Below, piece by piece: positions 30,905 through 38,991 of a stretch of 64,000 bases of DNA; positions within the stretch are counted from its first letter, which is position 1, and the number at the start of each line of letters is the position of its first letter. The DNA is from Pseudonocardia benzenivorans CB1190 (GTDB lineage Bacteria; Actinomycetota; Actinomycetes; Mycobacteriales; Pseudonocardiaceae): the NCBI RefSeq assembly GCF_000196675.2, contig NC_015312.1:6154501-6218500 (forward strand), read 5' to 3'. The notes under the pieces are model-generated. The model was given only the letters and a program-made list of their open reading frames with translations. It ran no database searches and was not told the DNA's origin. The position numbers and the translations under genes were made by a program.

Positions 30905-30922
30905 GGTGAACAGCAGGTGAAC
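30905..30922. promoter_or_regulatory. PHO-box-like direct repeat upstream of the phosphate transporter
   Basis: GGTGAAC occurs at 30905-30911 and again at 30916-30922, an exact 11-bp period. On the other strand this reads GTTCACC-N4-GTTCACC, the core arrangement of actinobacterial PhoP boxes (11-nt direct repeat units). It lies 73 bases upstream of the PiT transporter start in a locally A/T-richer region. Confidence 0.7.
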
Positions 30923-30994
30923 CCACCCCGTCGGGTCGATGCAGAAATGCCGTGAGACATCGACGTCACCCGAACGGGGACGGACGATTTCCGG

Positions 30995-32149
30995 GTGACC
31001 GTTGTCCTCGTCCTGGTGGTCGTGACCGCCCTCGCGTTCGACTTCACGAACGGGTTCCACGACACCGGAAACGCGATGGCGACGTCCATCGCCACCGGCG
31101 CCCTGAAGCCGCGTGCGGCGGTCGCGCTCTCCGGTGCGCTCAACCTCGTCGGCGCATTCCTGTCCCTGAGCGTCGCCGCGACCATCGCGAGCGGCCTGGT
31201 GGACACCCGGCTCGTGACGCCGACCGTCGTGTTCGCGGGGCTGACCGGCGGCATCGTCTGGAACCTGCTCACGTGGTTCCTCGGCATCCCGTCGAGCTCG
31301 TCGCACGCGCTGATCGGCGGCGTCGTCGGCGCCACGCTCGCGGCGGCGGGCGCCCACGCCGTGCAGTGGCAGAACCTCGTGTCCAAGGTCGTCATCCCGG
31401 CCGGGCTCTCCCCCGTCATCGCCGGGATCGTGGCCACCGTCGGCACCTGGCTCGTGTACCGGATCAGCCGCCGGATCGCCACGGGAGCGCGCGACCGCGG
31501 ATTCCGCTACGCGCAGATCGGCTCGGCGTCGATGGTGTCGCTCGCGCACGGCACGAACGACGCGCAGAAGACGATGGGCGTCATCACGCTGGCCCTGATC
31601 GCCGGCGGCAGCCTGCCGCCGTCGGCGAAGGCGCCGCTGTGGGTGATCGTCGCCTGCGCGATCGCCATCAGCGCCGGCACCTACATCGGCGGCTGGCGGG
31701 TCATCCGCACGCTGGGCAAGGGCCTCGTCGAGATCGACCCGCCGCAGGGCATGGCCGCCGAGGCGTCGTCGGCGGCGGTGATCCTGCTGTCGGCGGGCCT
31801 CGGCTACTCCCTGTCGACGACGCACGTCGCCACCGGCTCGATCCTCGGCAGCGGGGTGGGCAAGCGTGGCGCGCGGGTCCGCTGGGGCGTGGCGGGCCGG
31901 ATGGCCACGGCATGGCTGGTCACCCTGCCCGCCGCGGGCGTCGTCGGCGCGGTCTCCTACCTCGTCGCCGACGGCATCGGCGGCACGGCCGGGGTCGTCG
32001 TCGTGTTCCTGGTGCTCGCGGCCGTCGCGCTCGGGATCTACCTGCGGTCGCGGCGCACGGCCGTCACCCCGTCGAACGTCAACGAGGAGTGGGCGGGCAG
32101 CAGCGTCGTGCCGCCGAGCGAGCAGACCCCGACCCCCGCCTCGGCCTGA
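30995..32149 (+). CDS. pit: low-affinity inorganic phosphate transporter, PiT family
   Basis: This 384-residue membrane protein has the two PiT repeats: FDFTNGFHDTGNAMATSIAT near the N-terminus with GIPSSSSHALIGG, and SLAHGTNDAQKTMGVITLAL with LSTTHVATGSILG in the second half. About ten transmembrane helices are predicted. The protein would carry phosphate (as metal-phosphate) with protons. It starts at GTG 30995 and is followed 11 bases later by a small membrane protein typically linked to it. The upstream PHO-box-like repeat suggests PhoP control. Confidence 0.93.
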   Translation: MTVVLVLVVVTALAFDFTNGFHDTGNAMATSIATGALKPRAAVALSGALNLVGAFLSLSVAATIASGLVDTRLVTPTVVFAGLTGGIVWNLLTWFLGIPSSSSHALIGGVVGATLAAAGAHAVQWQNLVSKVVIPAGLSPVIAGIVATVGTWLVYRISRRIATGARDRGFRYAQIGSASMVSLAHGTNDAQKTMGVITLALIAGGSLPPSAKAPLWVIVACAIAISAGTYIGGWRVIRTLGKGLVEIDPPQGMAAEASSAAVILLSAGLGYSLSTTHVATGSILGSGVGKRGARVRWGVAGRMATAWLVTLPAAGVVGAVSYLVADGIGGTAGVVVVFLVLAAVALGIYLRSRRTAVTPSNVNEEWAGSSVVPPSEQTPTPASA

Positions 32150-32160
32150 GGAGCAGCCCG

Positions 32161-32403
32161 ATGACCCAGTGGATCAACCTGCCCGCGATCGGGAACATCC
32201 TCCTGCTCGGTCTGGTGTTCGGCGCCGGGCTGCCGGCGCTGGTCGCCGTCGGCGTGACGATGCTCGACACGGGTCGCACGAGCGGCACGGACGGCACCGC
32301 CCGGGTGGCCGCCTCCCCGGCCCGGCAGACGGTCGCGTACCTGTGCTTCGCGGTGGTCCTCGCCGCGATCGCATTCGGCATCTACGAGGTCGTCACCGGC
32401 TGA
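32161..32403 (+). CDS. small membrane protein cotranscribed with the PiT transporter
   Basis: ATG 32161 lies 11 bases after the transporter stop; a GAGGAG site precedes it. The 80-residue product has two transmembrane helices (IGNILLLGLVFGAGLPALV and VAYLCFAVVLAAIAFGIY) joined by a Thr/Ala-rich loop. Comparable two-helix proteins follow PiT genes in many actinobacteria. A role as transporter accessory is inferred only from linkage. Confidence 0.7.
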   Translation: MTQWINLPAIGNILLLGLVFGAGLPALVAVGVTMLDTGRTSGTDGTARVAASPARQTVAYLCFAVVLAAIAFGIYEVVTG

Positions 32404-32442
32404 GCCGGCGCCACGCTCCGAGAATCCCGGAAGGACACCCCG

Positions 32443-32739
32443 ATGCCGCTCCCCCCGTTCCTGCAGTCGATCATCGACTGGGTGCGTGCCGGCTACCCGG
32501 AGGGCCTGCCCCAGCAGGACTACCTCCCGCTGGTCGCGCTGCTGGGACACCAGCTCACCAACGCCGACGTCACAGCCGTCGCCGACCACTTCGCCGAGAC
32601 CGGCGACCCCGCCACCGCCGACGCCATCCGCGAGGCGTGCGCGACCATCTCGCACGCCGTGCCGCAGGACGAGGACATCGCCAGGGTGCGGGCCCGGCTC
32701 GCCGCGGGCGGCTGGCCACTGGCGCCGATCCACCCGTGA
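32443..32739 (+). CDS. DUF3349 family protein
   Basis: This is a 98-residue protein starting at ATG 32443, preceded by GGAAGGA. The all-helical pattern FLQSIIDWVRAGYPEG, YLPLVALLGHQLTNADVTAV, then EDIARVRARLAAGGWPLAP with the invariant W-P-L near the end fits DUF3349, known from mycobacteria as a small helical protein of unknown function. It is the third gene downstream of the PHO-box region and may be part of that transcript. Its stop codon is embedded in a 40-bp palindrome. Confidence 0.85.
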   Translation: MPLPPFLQSIIDWVRAGYPEGLPQQDYLPLVALLGHQLTNADVTAVADHFAETGDPATADAIREACATISHAVPQDEDIARVRARLAAGGWPLAPIHP

Positions 32740-32775
32740 GTGGCGTTGGTCGCCATGGCGACCAACGCCACTCAC
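32736..32775. repeat. perfect 40-bp palindrome overlapping a stop codon
   Basis: Bases 32736-32755 and 32756-32775 are exact reverse complements; the sequence opens GTGAGTGGCG and ends CGCCACTCAC with GCCATGGC at the centre. The TGA of the DUF3349 gene lies inside the first bases. It can fold to a 20-bp hairpin and probably also acts as a terminator. A diverged copy is at 63532-63570, again over a stop codon. Confidence 0.9.
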
Positions 32776-32854
32776 GACCGTTCCCGGTTATTCCCGCAGA
32801 GGCCGAGGACAGGATCACGCTGACCTGGGCCCGGTCGTGTGCCATGTTGGGGTG

Positions 32855-32968
32855 ATGCACGGCCCGGAGCAGGTCACGAGGCGCGTCGCGACGACGCTGC
32901 CCGGTCCCGAGGCCGTGCTCGTCGGCAGGCTGTGGCTCGACGGCCTCGGATCGCCCGCCGGGTTCTGA
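32855..32968 (+). CDS. possible 37-residue upstream peptide
   Basis: ATG 32855 opens a 37-codon frame (MHGPEQVTRRVATTLPG ... LWLDGLGSPAGF) that ends 49 bases before the first flavin monooxygenase gene. The residues are balanced and GC3 is high, but there is no clear ribosome-binding site (GGGGTG only). It could be a leader peptide or chance. Kept at low confidence. Confidence 0.2.
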   Translation: MHGPEQVTRRVATTLPGPEAVLVGRLWLDGLGSPAGF

Positions 32969-33017
32969 CGCGCGGCCCCGCCCCGCGTCCCTGCCGGCCC
33001 GACCCGAAGGCCTCACC

Positions 33018-34211
33018 GTGCCCGATACCCCCCTTCACCTCGGCGTCCTGCTCGACGGCGCCGGCCGCCATCCCGCCGCCTGGCGCGAGCCGCAGGCCCG
33101 GCCCACCGACCTGTTCACCGCCGGCTACTGGGCCGAGCTCGTCGCCGAGGCCGAGCAGGGCCTGCTCGACCTGGTGACGCTGGACGACACGCTCGGCCTG
33201 CAGTCCGCCGACGCGTTCGCCCTCGACCCGCGCACCGACCAGGTCCGCGGGCGGCTCGACGCGTCGATGCTGGCGGCCCGCATCGCGCCGCTGACCTCGC
33301 ACGTCGGGATCCTGCCGACGGTCGTCGTCACCCACACCGAGCCCTTCCACGTCTCGACGACGATCGCCACGCTCGACTACGTCAGCAGCGGGCGCGGCGG
33401 CGTGCAGGTGCGGGTCTCGGGCCGCGCCGAGGAGGCCCAGCTCTTCGGCAGGCGCACCCTGCCCACCGACCGCGACGAACTGCTCGCCGAGCTGTTCGAC
33501 GAGGCCGCCGACGCCGTCGAGGTCATCCGCCGGCTGTGGGACAGCTGGGAGGACGACGCGATCATCCGCGACGCGGCGACCGGCCGGTTCGTCGACCGCG
33601 AGCGGTTGCACTACATCGACTTCGAGGGACGGCACTTCAGCGTGCGCGGGCCGTCGATCACGCCGCGGCCGCCGCAGGGCCAGCCGATCGTGGCCGCGCT
33701 CGCGCACCGTGCGGAGCCGTTCGCGCTGGTCGGGACGTCGGCCGACCTCGGCTTCGTCACCCCGCGCGACACCGCGGACGCCAGGACGACCGTCGGCGCG
33801 ATCCGGGAGGCGCAGGCGGCGGCCGGGCGCGAGGCCGAGACCGTGCACGTCTGGGCCGACCTCACCGTCGTCCTCGACGACGACGCGAGCGCCGCCCGTG
33901 ACCGGCTGGCCCGTCTCGACTCGGTGGCCGCGTACACCGACGACGCCCGGGTGTTCGCCGGGTCGCCGGCCGAACTCGCCGACCTCATGGCGGACCTGCG
34001 CACCGCCGGGCTGTCCGGGTTCCGGCTCCGCCCCGCGGTCCTGCCCGACGACCTGCGCCAGGTCACCCGCGGGCTCGTCCCCGAGCTGCAACGCCGGGGC
34101 CAGTTCCGCACCGGCTACGAGGCGTCGACACTGCGCGGGCTCCTGGGGTTGCCCCGGCCCGCCGACCGCTACGCCACCGTCGTCCGCGACCGTGCAGGGA
34201 GCACCCGATGA
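33018..34211 (+). CDS. LLM-class flavin-dependent oxidoreductase
   Basis: This 397-residue protein has a bacterial-luciferase-like TIM-barrel pattern: LHLGVLLDGAGRHPAAWRE at the start, FDLVTLDD-type strand (LLDLVTLDDTLGLQ), ISPLTSHVGILPTVVVTHTEPFH-type segment, and LDYVSSGRGGVQVRVS. It would oxidise a substrate with reduced FMN and O2. It lacks a flavin reductase domain; the reductase is encoded two genes on. The stop overlaps the next start by four bases (ATGA), so the two monooxygenases are co-translated. Confidence 0.85.
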   Translation: MPDTPLHLGVLLDGAGRHPAAWREPQARPTDLFTAGYWAELVAEAEQGLLDLVTLDDTLGLQSADAFALDPRTDQVRGRLDASMLAARIAPLTSHVGILPTVVVTHTEPFHVSTTIATLDYVSSGRGGVQVRVSGRAEEAQLFGRRTLPTDRDELLAELFDEAADAVEVIRRLWDSWEDDAIIRDAATGRFVDRERLHYIDFEGRHFSVRGPSITPRPPQGQPIVAALAHRAEPFALVGTSADLGFVTPRDTADARTTVGAIREAQAAAGREAETVHVWADLTVVLDDDASAARDRLARLDSVAAYTDDARVFAGSPAELADLMADLRTAGLSGFRLRPAVLPDDLRQVTRGLVPELQRRGQFRTGYEASTLRGLLGLPRPADRYATVVRDRAGSTR

Positions 34212-35572
34212 GCCGCAGGCAGATGCACCTCGCCGCGCACTTCCCCGGCGTCAACAACACGACGGTCTGGAGCGAGCCCGAGTCGGGCAGCCAGATCGAG
34301 TTCTCGTCGTTCGCGCACATGGCCCAGACCGCCGAACGCGCCAGGTTCGACTTCATGTTCCTCGCCGAGGGGCTGCGGCTGCGGGAGCAGAACGGCGCGA
34401 TCTACGACCTCGACGTCGTCGGCCGCCCCGACAACGCGACGATCCTCGCCGCCGTCGCCGCCGTGACCGAGAAGCTGGGGCTGGCCGCGACGATCAGCTC
34501 GACGTTCAACGAGCCCTACGAGGTCGCCCGCAGGCTCGCGTCGATCGACCACCTGTCGGGTGGGCGCGCGGCCTGGAACGTCGTCACGTCGTGGGACAAG
34601 TTCACCGGGGAGAACTTCCGCCGCGGCGGCTACCTCGCCCAGGGCGACCGGTACCTGCGCGCTACACAGTTCCTCGACACCGTCATGACGCTGCTCGACT
34701 CCTGGCGCGGCGACGAGATCGTCGCGGACAAGGCGACCGGCGAGTTCCTGCGCGACGCCGACGCCGGCCGGTTCGACGTGCACGTCGACCAGTTCGACAT
34801 CCGCGGCCGGTTCTCGGTGCCGCGCAGCCCGCAGGGCAGGCCGGTCGTGCTGCAGGCCGGCGACTCCGACGAGGGCCGCGAGTTCGCCGCCGCCAGCGCC
34901 GACGCGATCTTCACCCGGCACGGCAGCCTCGAAGCGGGCCAGGCGTTCTACGCCGACGTCAAGCGCCGGCTCGCGGCGTACGGCCGCACCGAGGACCAGC
35001 TCAAGATCCTGCCCGCCACCACCTTCGCGCTCGGGGACACGCAGGCCGAGGCCGAGGAGCGCGGCCGGCAGATCCGGCGCCAGCAGGTCAGCGGGCAGAC
35101 CGCGCTGCGCTTCCTCGAGCAGGTGTGGAACCGCGACCTCTCGCACCTCGACCCCGACGGCCCGCTGCCCGACATCGACCCGCTCGTCGTCGACGGCGAC
35201 ACGCCGCGGGTGTCGCAGGGCCGCGCCGCCGACCGGATGTACCGCGACCCGCTCGCCACGGCCCGGGAATGGCGCGAACGGGCAGCAGCGAACAACCTCT
35301 CGATCCGCGACCTGATGACCGAGGTGACGTCGCGGCAGTCGTTCGTCGGCACCCCGAGCAGCGTCGCCGAGCAGATGGAGCGGTTCGTCGAGCAGCGGGC
35401 GTCGGACGGGTTCATCCTGGTCCCGCACATCACCCCGACGGGGCTCGACGAGTTCGCCGACAAGGTCGTGCCGATCCTGCAGGAGCGCGGCTCGTTCCGG
35501 GCCGACTACACCGGCTCGACGCTGCGCGACCACCTCGGCCTCGCCCCGCTCGACGCCCGCGCGAGCGTCTGA
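34208..35572 (+). CDS. NtaA/SnaA/DszA-family FMN-dependent monooxygenase
   Basis: This is a 454-residue protein. Motifs typical of the nitrilotriacetate/dibenzothiophene-sulfone monooxygenase branch are present: FDFMFLAEGLRLRE, ATISSTFNEPYEVARRLASI, DHLSGGRAAWNVVTS, NFRRGGYL, and RPVVLQAGDSDEGREFAA. The typical family length is about 450. It needs FMNH2 from a separate reductase. It overlaps the previous LLM gene by four bases and is followed 27 bases later by the FMN reductase. Likely substrates are organosulfur or polyamine-carboxylate compounds; the exact one cannot be read from sequence. Confidence 0.88.
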   Translation: MSRRQMHLAAHFPGVNNTTVWSEPESGSQIEFSSFAHMAQTAERARFDFMFLAEGLRLREQNGAIYDLDVVGRPDNATILAAVAAVTEKLGLAATISSTFNEPYEVARRLASIDHLSGGRAAWNVVTSWDKFTGENFRRGGYLAQGDRYLRATQFLDTVMTLLDSWRGDEIVADKATGEFLRDADAGRFDVHVDQFDIRGRFSVPRSPQGRPVVLQAGDSDEGREFAAASADAIFTRHGSLEAGQAFYADVKRRLAAYGRTEDQLKILPATTFALGDTQAEAEERGRQIRRQQVSGQTALRFLEQVWNRDLSHLDPDGPLPDIDPLVVDGDTPRVSQGRAADRMYRDPLATAREWRERAAANNLSIRDLMTEVTSRQSFVGTPSSVAEQMERFVEQRASDGFILVPHITPTGLDEFADKVVPILQERGSFRADYTGSTLRDHLGLAPLDARASV

Positions 35573-35599
35573 CCCCGTCCGACCCGAAAGAGGAAGCCC

Positions 35600-36169
35600 G
35601 TGCCCGTTCTGCAGATCGTCGTCGGCAGCACCCGGCCCGGCCGCGTCGGCGCGCCCGTCGCGGCCTGGATCGCCGAGCGCGCGAGGGAGCACGGCGGCTT
35701 CGACGTCGAGGTGCTCGACCTGGCCGAGATCGACCTGCCCATGTTCGACGAGCCGATCCACCCCGTCCGCGCGCAGTACACGAACGAGCACACGAAGCGC
35801 TGGTCGGCGACGGTCGCGCGCGGCGACGCCCACGTCTTCGTGACGCCCGAGTACAACGGCTCCTACCCGGGCTCGCTGAAGAACGCGATCGACTTCCTCA
35901 ACCACGAGTGGCGCTACAAGCCGGCCGGGATCGTGTCCTACGGCGGGGTCTCCGCGGGCACCCGGGCGGCGGTCGCGCTGCGCAGCGTGCTGACGACGTT
36001 GCGGATGGTCCCGGCCGTCGACGCCGTCCACATCCCGTTCATCGGGGAGAAGATCGCCGACGACGGGACCCTCGTCGCCAACGACGTCATGGTCGCCGCC
36101 GCCAAGACCATGTTCGACGAGATCGCCCGCCTGCGGACCGCCATCGAACCGCTGCGCCCCCGCGCCTGA
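35600..36169 (+). CDS. NAD(P)H-dependent FMN reductase
   Basis: This 189-residue flavodoxin-fold protein has the phosphate loop GSTRPGRVGAPVA and the flavin-site motif PEYNGSYPGSLKNAID, hallmarks of the NADPH-dependent FMN reductase family, plus YGGVSAGTRAAVALR. It would supply reduced FMN to the two upstream monooxygenases, completing a two-component system. It starts at GTG 35600 with GAAAGAGGAAG upstream and ends the operon. Confidence 0.92.
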   Translation: MPVLQIVVGSTRPGRVGAPVAAWIAERAREHGGFDVEVLDLAEIDLPMFDEPIHPVRAQYTNEHTKRWSATVARGDAHVFVTPEYNGSYPGSLKNAIDFLNHEWRYKPAGIVSYGGVSAGTRAAVALRSVLTTLRMVPAVDAVHIPFIGEKIADDGTLVANDVMVAAAKTMFDEIARLRTAIEPLRPRA

Positions 36170-36226
36170 CCCACGTCCCGCGCCCGCGAGCCCGCGGGAC
36201 GTGGTCGGTCCGCGACCCCGCGTCGC

Positions 36227-36276
36227 GCGCAACCCCAGCGTCGTCCCGCGGCCGATCCGCAGCAGTGAGGTTGCGC
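36227..36276. repeat. intergenic GCGCAACC inverted repeat, copy A
   Basis: The left arm GCGCAACCCCAGCGTC and the right arm AGCAGTGAGGTTGCGC bracket about 18 bases. The copy lies in the 180-bp gap after the FMN reductase gene. Its arms match copies at 38961/40348, 40389 and 58005 and can fold into a hairpin. Confidence 0.7.
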
Positions 36277-36349
36277 CGGGGTCGGTGGCGTCGGGGCGGG
36301 GCCGGGTCCCGGGTCGGACGAAGGCGGGGTGGAGCGGTTGACTGGCCGC

Positions 36350-37294
36350 ATGACCACAGCGATCGTGGCCACCGCGTTCGGTGGCCCGGAGGTCCTGTCC
36401 GTCGTCGACGTCGACGTGCCCGCGCCCGGCCCCGGCGAGGTCACGGTCAGGGTGGTGGCCGCGTCGGTCAACCCGATCGACCACAAGCGCTTCAGCGGCA
36501 CGATGGGCGCCGACCCGGCGAGGCTCCCGATGCGGATCGGCAGCGAGGCGGCGGGCGTCGTCACGGCCGTCGGTCCCGGCGCGGAGGGCCCGGCCGGCCC
36601 GCTCGCGGTCGGCGACGAGGTCGTCGTGTACCCCGCGCCCGGCGCGTTCGCCGGGGAGCTCACCGTCGCGGCGCGGAACGTCGTCCCGAAGCCGGCCGAC
36701 GTGTCGTGGGAGGAGGCCGCGGCGGTGCTGCTCGTCGGCGCCACCGCGGTGCACGCCCTCGAGGTCGTCGGAGCCGGTGCGGGCGACACCCTGGTGGTGC
36801 ACGGTGCCTCGGGCGGGGTGGGCTCGCTCGTCACACAGCTCGCGCTGGCCCGCGGCGCCGCCGTCGTCGCGACGGCGAGCGAGCGGCACCACGAGACGTT
36901 GCGCGGCTACGGCGCGGTCCCGGTCACCTACGGCGCGGGGCTCGCGGACCGCATCCGGCGGGCTGCACCGTCCGGTGTGGACGCCGCGGTCGACACCGTC
37001 GGCACCGACGAGGCCGTCGACACCTCGCTGGAGCTGGTCGCCGACCGCCGCCGCATCGTCTCGATCGCCGCGTTCGGCCGTGCCTCCGAGGGCATCGCGC
37101 TGATCGGTGGCGGGCCGGGCGCGGACCCGGGCACCGAGATCCGGTCGAACGCGTGGCGCACCCTGCTCCCGGCGCTGGCCGACGGGACGCTGCGCGTCGT
37201 CGTCGCCAGGACGTTCCCCCTGGTCGAGGCGGCCGAGGCGATCGCGCTCGTCGAGAGCGGGCACGCGGGCGGCAAGGTCGTGCTGCGGCCCTGA
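36350..37294 (+). CDS. zinc-type/quinone oxidoreductase-like medium-chain dehydrogenase
   Basis: From ATG 36350 the protein has 314 residues. The GroES-like N-terminal domain reads PGEVTVRVVAASVNPIDHKR and RIGSEAAGVVTAVGPGAEG, without the structural zinc cysteines. The nucleotide-binding domain has GDTLVVHGASGGVGSLVTQL, and VVARTFPLVEAAEAIALVE with GGKVVLRP closes it. This is the NADPH:quinone reductase branch of MDR enzymes. A GTG at 36329 behind AAGG is an alternative start. Monocistronic between repeat copy A and zwf. Confidence 0.88.
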   Translation: MTTAIVATAFGGPEVLSVVDVDVPAPGPGEVTVRVVAASVNPIDHKRFSGTMGADPARLPMRIGSEAAGVVTAVGPGAEGPAGPLAVGDEVVVYPAPGAFAGELTVAARNVVPKPADVSWEEAAAVLLVGATAVHALEVVGAGAGDTLVVHGASGGVGSLVTQLALARGAAVVATASERHHETLRGYGAVPVTYGAGLADRIRRAAPSGVDAAVDTVGTDEAVDTSLELVADRRRIVSIAAFGRASEGIALIGGGPGADPGTEIRSNAWRTLLPALADGTLRVVVARTFPLVEAAEAIALVESGHAGGKVVLRP

Positions 37295-37447
37295 CGGCAC
37301 CCGCCCCCGGCTGGGCCGAGTGCCTGCGTCGGAACGTCACCGGCCGGACACCTCGCCGACCTGAGGAGCGGGCGGGATCTGAGTACGGTTCCCCCGGGAG
37401 AGGTCCCGCGCGGTCCGCCGGGACGCGTTCTGTGGGAGGTCGCAGCT

Positions 37448-38941
37448 GTGGTCAGCCCCCGTCGTGCTCAGACGATCGCCTATCCGGCCACCGGCGCGCG
37501 GCCGCGGCTGCGTGACACCGAGCCGCTGGCGCCGCACGTCATCGTCCTCTTCGGCGCCACCGGCGACCTCGCCAAGCGGAAGCTGTTGCCGGGCATGGCC
37601 TATCTGGAGCGGTCGTCGCTGGCACCGGACATCCGCGTCGTCGGCACCGCGATGGAGGACATCACGACCGACGAGTTCCGCGCCCTCGCCCGTGCCGCGA
37701 TCGAGAGCTTCGGCATGCACAAGCTCGACGACGAGGGCTGGGCCCAGTTCGCCGAGCGGCTCACCTACGTCCCGCAGAGCGCGGGGCCGGAGGGGCTGTC
37801 CTCCGCGGTCAAGGGCGCGCAGGAACTGTTGGGTCCCGACTGCCGGCGGCTGCACTACCTTTCGGTGCCGCCGAGGGCCGCGGAGGCGGTCATCACGATG
37901 TTGCGCGACTCCGACCTGGTGGCGGACTCGCGCGTCGTCATGGAGAAGCCGTTCGGCTCCGACCTCGCCAGCGCGATCCGGCTCAACGACTTCGTCCACG
38001 AGGTCTTCGACGAGTCGCAGATCTTCCGGATCGACCACTTCCTCGGCAAGGAGGCCGCGCAGAACATCCTGGCGTTCCGTTTCGCCAACGGCCTGTTCGA
38101 GCCGATCTGGAACCGTAACTTCATCGACCACGTCCAGATCGACATCCCCGAGACGCTCGGCCTGGACCTGCGCGCGAACTTCTACGAGTCGACGGGCGCC
38201 TACAAGGACATGGTCGTCACGCACCTGATGCAGGTGCTGGCGTTCGTCGCGATGGAGCCGCCGACGGCGCTGGAGCCGCGGGCGATCAGCGAGGAGAAGA
38301 ACAAGGTCTTCCGGTCGCTGCTGCCGATCCACCCGTCCGACGTCGTGCGCGGCCAGTACGTCGGCTACCGCGACGAGGAAGGTGTCAGCCGCGAGTCCGA
38401 CACCGAGACGTTCATCGCGCTGAAGGTCGGCCTCGACAACTGGCGCTGGGCCGGCACCCCGTTCTACCTGCGGACGGGCAAGCGGATGGCCGAGGGCATG
38501 CGCATCATCTCCATCGCCTTCAAGGAGGCGCCGCGGACGATGTTCCCGACGGGCTCCGGCGTCAGCTCGCAGGGACCGGATCACCTGACCTTCGACCTCG
38601 CGGAATCGGGCCGGGTCTCGTTGTCCTTCTACGGCAAGCGGCCGGGACCGGGGATGCGACTGGAGAAGCTGTCGATGCAGTTCTCGACGCAGGAGACCGA
38701 GCACGGCGGCGACGTCCTCGAGGCCTACGAGCGGCTCATCCTCGACGCCATGCGCGGCGACCACACGCTGTTCAACACCGCGGAGGGCATCGAGTCGCTC
38801 TGGGAACGCTCGGCGCCGCTGTTGGACGACCCGCCGCCGGTCAAGAGCTACCCGCAGGGCACGTGGGGCCCCAACGCGATCCACCAGCTCATCGCCCCCA
38901 GCGCCTGGCGGCTGCCCTTCGAGCGGGCCTGGCGCGAGTAG
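37448..38941 (+). CDS. zwf: glucose-6-phosphate 1-dehydrogenase
   Basis: This 497-residue enzyme carries out the first step of the oxidative pentose phosphate pathway. The nucleotide fold motif is FGATGDLAKRKLLPG (residues about 35-49) and the substrate-binding/catalytic block is FRIDHFLGKEAAQNI. VVMEKPFGSDLASA and RTGKRMAEGMRIISI are further G6PD blocks. Length matches the family. It starts at GTG 37448 behind GGGAGG. It is not next to opcA/tal genes here. An IS30 element lies 50 bases after its stop. Confidence 0.95.
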   Translation: MVSPRRAQTIAYPATGARPRLRDTEPLAPHVIVLFGATGDLAKRKLLPGMAYLERSSLAPDIRVVGTAMEDITTDEFRALARAAIESFGMHKLDDEGWAQFAERLTYVPQSAGPEGLSSAVKGAQELLGPDCRRLHYLSVPPRAAEAVITMLRDSDLVADSRVVMEKPFGSDLASAIRLNDFVHEVFDESQIFRIDHFLGKEAAQNILAFRFANGLFEPIWNRNFIDHVQIDIPETLGLDLRANFYESTGAYKDMVVTHLMQVLAFVAMEPPTALEPRAISEEKNKVFRSLLPIHPSDVVRGQYVGYRDEEGVSRESDTETFIALKVGLDNWRWAGTPFYLRTGKRMAEGMRIISIAFKEAPRTMFPTGSGVSSQGPDHLTFDLAESGRVSLSFYGKRPGPGMRLEKLSMQFSTQETEHGGDVLEAYERLILDAMRGDHTLFNTAEGIESLWERSAPLLDDPPPVKSYPQGTWGPNAIHQLIAPSAWRLPFERAWRE

Positions 38942-38991
38942 CGGCCGCGCTCCCCCTCCGGGCGCAACCTCACCGTCCTCGCGGGCGAGGT

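Noticed and set aside
34169..37300. 1043-codon - strand frame
   Set aside because: Antisense shadow of the same operon; no motif and atypical GC3.
33709..37515. 1268-codon + strand frame
   Set aside because: Out-of-frame shadow of the monooxygenase, reductase and dehydrogenase genes; composition is almost only Arg, Pro, Gly, Ala.
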